Virus record (IMG/VR): IMGVR_UViG_3300031343_000319
Location: 1-23,334 of that record
DNA: 23,334 nucleotides
Strand: one strand, 5' to 3'
DNA from: a virus
Made by a program: the position numbers and the translations under genes. Positions 21,713 to 23,334 of this stretch are shown here, piece by piece (position 1 is the first letter of the stretch; every line of letters begins with the position of its first letter). The notes beneath the pieces are model-generated. The model was given only the letters and a program-made list of their open reading frames with translations. It was not told the origin of the DNA and searched no databases.

Positions 21713-22009
21713 ATGAAAAAAGTACCATTACGTAGAGGAGACTCACCAGTGATGACTCGTGGGGACAAATCAAAACAAGTGAAGATTGAAAAACCACCAA
21801 CTCCACGACGATTACCGGTTCCAAAATGTTTCCGTAGGGATATACGAGCGAAAAAGAATCAAAATGGCCAACGAAGAAATGATGGGGCTTCTATGAGAAC
21901 AGGACGTATAATAGGGATGAACTGGGATCCAGGGGCAATACATTTCCCTAAACATAAAAAACTGAAAGGATGGAAAAAAGAAAATCGAAAATATCGTAAA
22001 GTATCGTAA
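21713..22009 (+). CDS. Small basic protein, 98 aa
   Basis: I do not recognise this protein. It is extremely rich in Lys and Arg (for example MKKVPLRRGD, RRDIRAKKNQN, KKENRKYRK), with almost no acidic residues, which usually means nucleic-acid binding. A central IGMNWDPGAIHFPKHK (about residues 67-82) is the only region that might fold. It lies between the Rad50-like and Mre11-like genes, 2 nt before the latter, so it may belong to that nuclease complex. The three-gene order is notable because Mre11 and Rad50 genes are normally adjacent. Confidence 0.5.
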   Translation: MKKVPLRRGDSPVMTRGDKSKQVKIEKPPTPRRLPVPKCFRRDIRAKKNQNGQRRNDGASMRTGRIIGMNWDPGAIHFPKHKKLKGWKKENRKYRKVS

Positions 22010-22011
22010 AG

Positions 22012-22941
22012 ATGGAAAGAACCAAAATAGTAGAAACAATCCCAAAACCGGACGCTATCCTTTGCTCAGATATCCACCTACGGGAAACAATCCCAACTTG
22101 TAGAATAGATGGTTTCTGGCAAGCTCAATGGGATAAATTAGATTTCATTTCAGAATTACAAGCAGAGTATAATTGTCAGGTATTACACGCTGGGGATTTA
22201 TTCCATCATTGGAAACCCAGTCCGTATCTCTTAAGTATGGCAATGGAACATTTACCTGAAAGATTCCTTACAATATACGGTCAACATGACTTACCCCAAC
22301 ACAGTATGGAATTGAAAGAAAAGAGTGGTATTTATACGCTAAAAAAAGCTGGAAAATTAGAGGTATTAAATAGTTGTAGCTGGGGACAAACTCCTGATAA
22401 ACCATCATTGTGGAATGAATATTCAGAAAATACTGAAAGGAAGATTTTAGTCTGGCACAACTTTACTTACATGGGAAAAGAACCATGGCCGGGATGTACA
22501 GCAACGCAAGCTCATATCTTGTTAACAAAATACAAACAGTTCGATTTACTTGTCTTAGGGGATAATCATCAATCATTCACTGTTCGTGGGGTTGATGGAA
22601 ATTTACTTGTTAACCCAGGAAGCATGACAAGACAATCTGCCGATCAAATTGATTTTCAACCAAAAGTTTACCTCTGGTATGCGGAAGGGAATATAGTAGA
22701 AACTGTTGATATACCTATTGAGAAAAAGGCAGTTACTCGTGAACATCTTGTTGAAAAGCAAGAATTGGATAAAAGAATTGAAGCATTTGTCAGTAGATTT
22801 AAAGAAGAGTGGGAGGGATATTGGGATACTTCACAGGCTCCTAAATCTTCAACCTTTGAAGAAAGTTTAGAGCGGTTTTTTGAAAAGAATAGAATCAGAC
22901 GAGAAGTCCGAGAAATAATTTATAAAGTGATGGAGGATTAA
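22012..22941 (+). CDS. Mre11/SbcD-like metallophosphoesterase nuclease
   Basis: A calcineurin-type phosphoesterase of the SbcD/Mre11 class. Metal-binding motifs in order: CSDIHL (D20, H22), HAGDLFHHW (D62), IYGQHDLP (Q91, H92), VWHNFTY (H149) and LGDNHQS (H186). The third motif is normally GNHD with an Asn ligand; here it is Gln. The penultimate motif normally reads GHxH and here is GDNH. The C-terminal 70 residues are helical and charged, fitting a DNA- or partner-binding cap. It probably pairs with the Rad50-like protein (20643) to process DNA ends for recombination. Nuclease activity is inferred. Confidence 0.78.
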   Translation: MERTKIVETIPKPDAILCSDIHLRETIPTCRIDGFWQAQWDKLDFISELQAEYNCQVLHAGDLFHHWKPSPYLLSMAMEHLPERFLTIYGQHDLPQHSMELKEKSGIYTLKKAGKLEVLNSCSWGQTPDKPSLWNEYSENTERKILVWHNFTYMGKEPWPGCTATQAHILLTKYKQFDLLVLGDNHQSFTVRGVDGNLLVNPGSMTRQSADQIDFQPKVYLWYAEGNIVETVDIPIEKKAVTREHLVEKQELDKRIEAFVSRFKEEWEGYWDTSQAPKSSTFEESLERFFEKNRIRREVREIIYKVMED

Positions 22942-22943
22942 TT

Positions 22944-23249
22944 ATGAAACAATTTGCAGATGGATTATTCATTAAGAATGATGATAATGGAAAACCTTGT
23001 CATATTGGGGACAATATTAAAGTGATAGTTGAAGAAGGAAATATGTATGAGGAAGGTGGAGGATATGCGGGAGGATATGCGGGAGGATATCTTCCAGAAG
23101 ATGAATACATTGGTATCTTAGTTTTATTAAAATCAAAAGGAGTCGCAATAAGGTTAGGGAATGGGGATTATATATTCCCTCGATTGACAAATAAGAGTAT
23201 TAGAAAATGGAAATGGGAAAGATTGGAGGTGAAAAAGGATAATACGTAA
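22944..23249 (+). CDS. Hypothetical protein with Gly-Tyr repeats, 101 aa
   Basis: I do not recognise this protein. It starts 2 nt after the nuclease gene, with a GGAGG-containing sequence just upstream (22932-22936). The N-terminal half looks like a small beta barrel (HIGDNIKVIVEEG). A repeated GGYAGGYAGGY segment follows (about residues 39-49; the DNA is a 12-bp tandem repeat at about 23058-23090), then YIGILVLLKSKGVAIRL, again beta-like. The repeat makes a flexible loop. Function unknown. Confidence 0.5.
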   Translation: MKQFADGLFIKNDDNGKPCHIGDNIKVIVEEGNMYEEGGGYAGGYAGGYLPEDEYIGILVLLKSKGVAIRLGNGDYIFPRLTNKSIRKWKWERLEVKKDNT

Positions 23250-23334
23250 AATCCCTTACGAATGTCCTATATGTAATGTAATGAAATATAATATCAAAAT
23301 GATTATAAGAATAAATAATTTGTTGGAAAGAAAT
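23250..23334 (+). other. Right edge of window, no clear gene
   Basis: Shortly after the preceding stop, one frame reads YECPICN then MKYNIKMIIRINNLLERN, open to the window end, with a start possible at ATG 23281. The CPIC pair hints at a zinc-binding small protein whose beginning has no normal start codon, so a later start or an unusual one is possible. The gene, if real, is cut by the window. Confidence 0.2.

Noticed and set aside
1-23334. CRISPR arrays, tRNA or rRNA genes
   Set aside because: I saw no regularly spaced direct repeats with unique spacers, and no cloverleaf or rRNA-like sequence on either strand.

Overview
The window is part of a lytic-type, AT-rich phage genome, or a prophage-like derivative. 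Every gene I accept lies on the + strand. Genes are packed with 4-nt ATGA or 1-nt TAATG overlaps, and the content is almost entirely DNA replication, recombination and nucleotide modification. The host is probably a Bacteroidota bacterium. Most start codons are preceded by A-rich sequence rather than a Shine-Dalgarno site, and the tnpB gene of the one mobile element is preceded by a TTTG / TATATTTG pair matching the Bacteroidota -33/-7 promoter. No structural, lysis or tRNA genes are visible.

Layout. 1-720: the end of a Toprim primase and two small genes. 721-1010: the main non-coding stretch, with inverted repeats, a promoter-like motif and a leader with two competing RNA helices, one of them a terminator. 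1011-4682: a replication-initiator-like gene that seems to carry its own origin (15-bp repeats, then an AT-rich tract and a hairpin), an adenine-methyltransferase-like gene that looks inserted, and a DnaB-like helicase. 4692-9591: a 7-deazaguanine DNA-modification cluster behind its own promoter motif: queD, queE, a low-complexity protein, a SAM methyltransferase, folE, and a DpdA-type transglycosylase flanked by two tiny genes that repeat its N-terminal motif. 9588-15191: the replisome: sliding clamp, a UDG + 3'-5' exonuclease protein, a separate PolA polymerase protein, and a clamp loader. 15205-18546: UvsY-like mediator, gp32-like SSB, RecA and small genes. 18552-19867: an IS605-type element carrying tnpB alone. 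19884-23249: RuvC-like resolvase, a shortened Rad50/SbcC-like protein, a basic protein and an Mre11/SbcD-like nuclease.

How the parts fit. FolE, QueD and QueE together make 7-carboxy-7-deazaguanine (CDG), and DpdA would exchange a 7-deazaguanine base into DNA. No QueC is visible, so the phage base may be CDG itself, or preQ0 made with the host QueC. The modified DNA is copied by a phage replisome whose polymerase is split over two genes, with uracil-DNA glycosylase attached to the proofreading half. RecA, UvsY-like, SSB, RuvC-like and Mre11/Rad50-like proteins suggest recombination-dependent replication.

The best candidates for something undescribed are the leader switch before the replication gene, the triplicated MKIY(L/F)A module around dpdA, the QueC-less pathway with an embedded methyltransferase, and the presumed origin inside the initiator gene.
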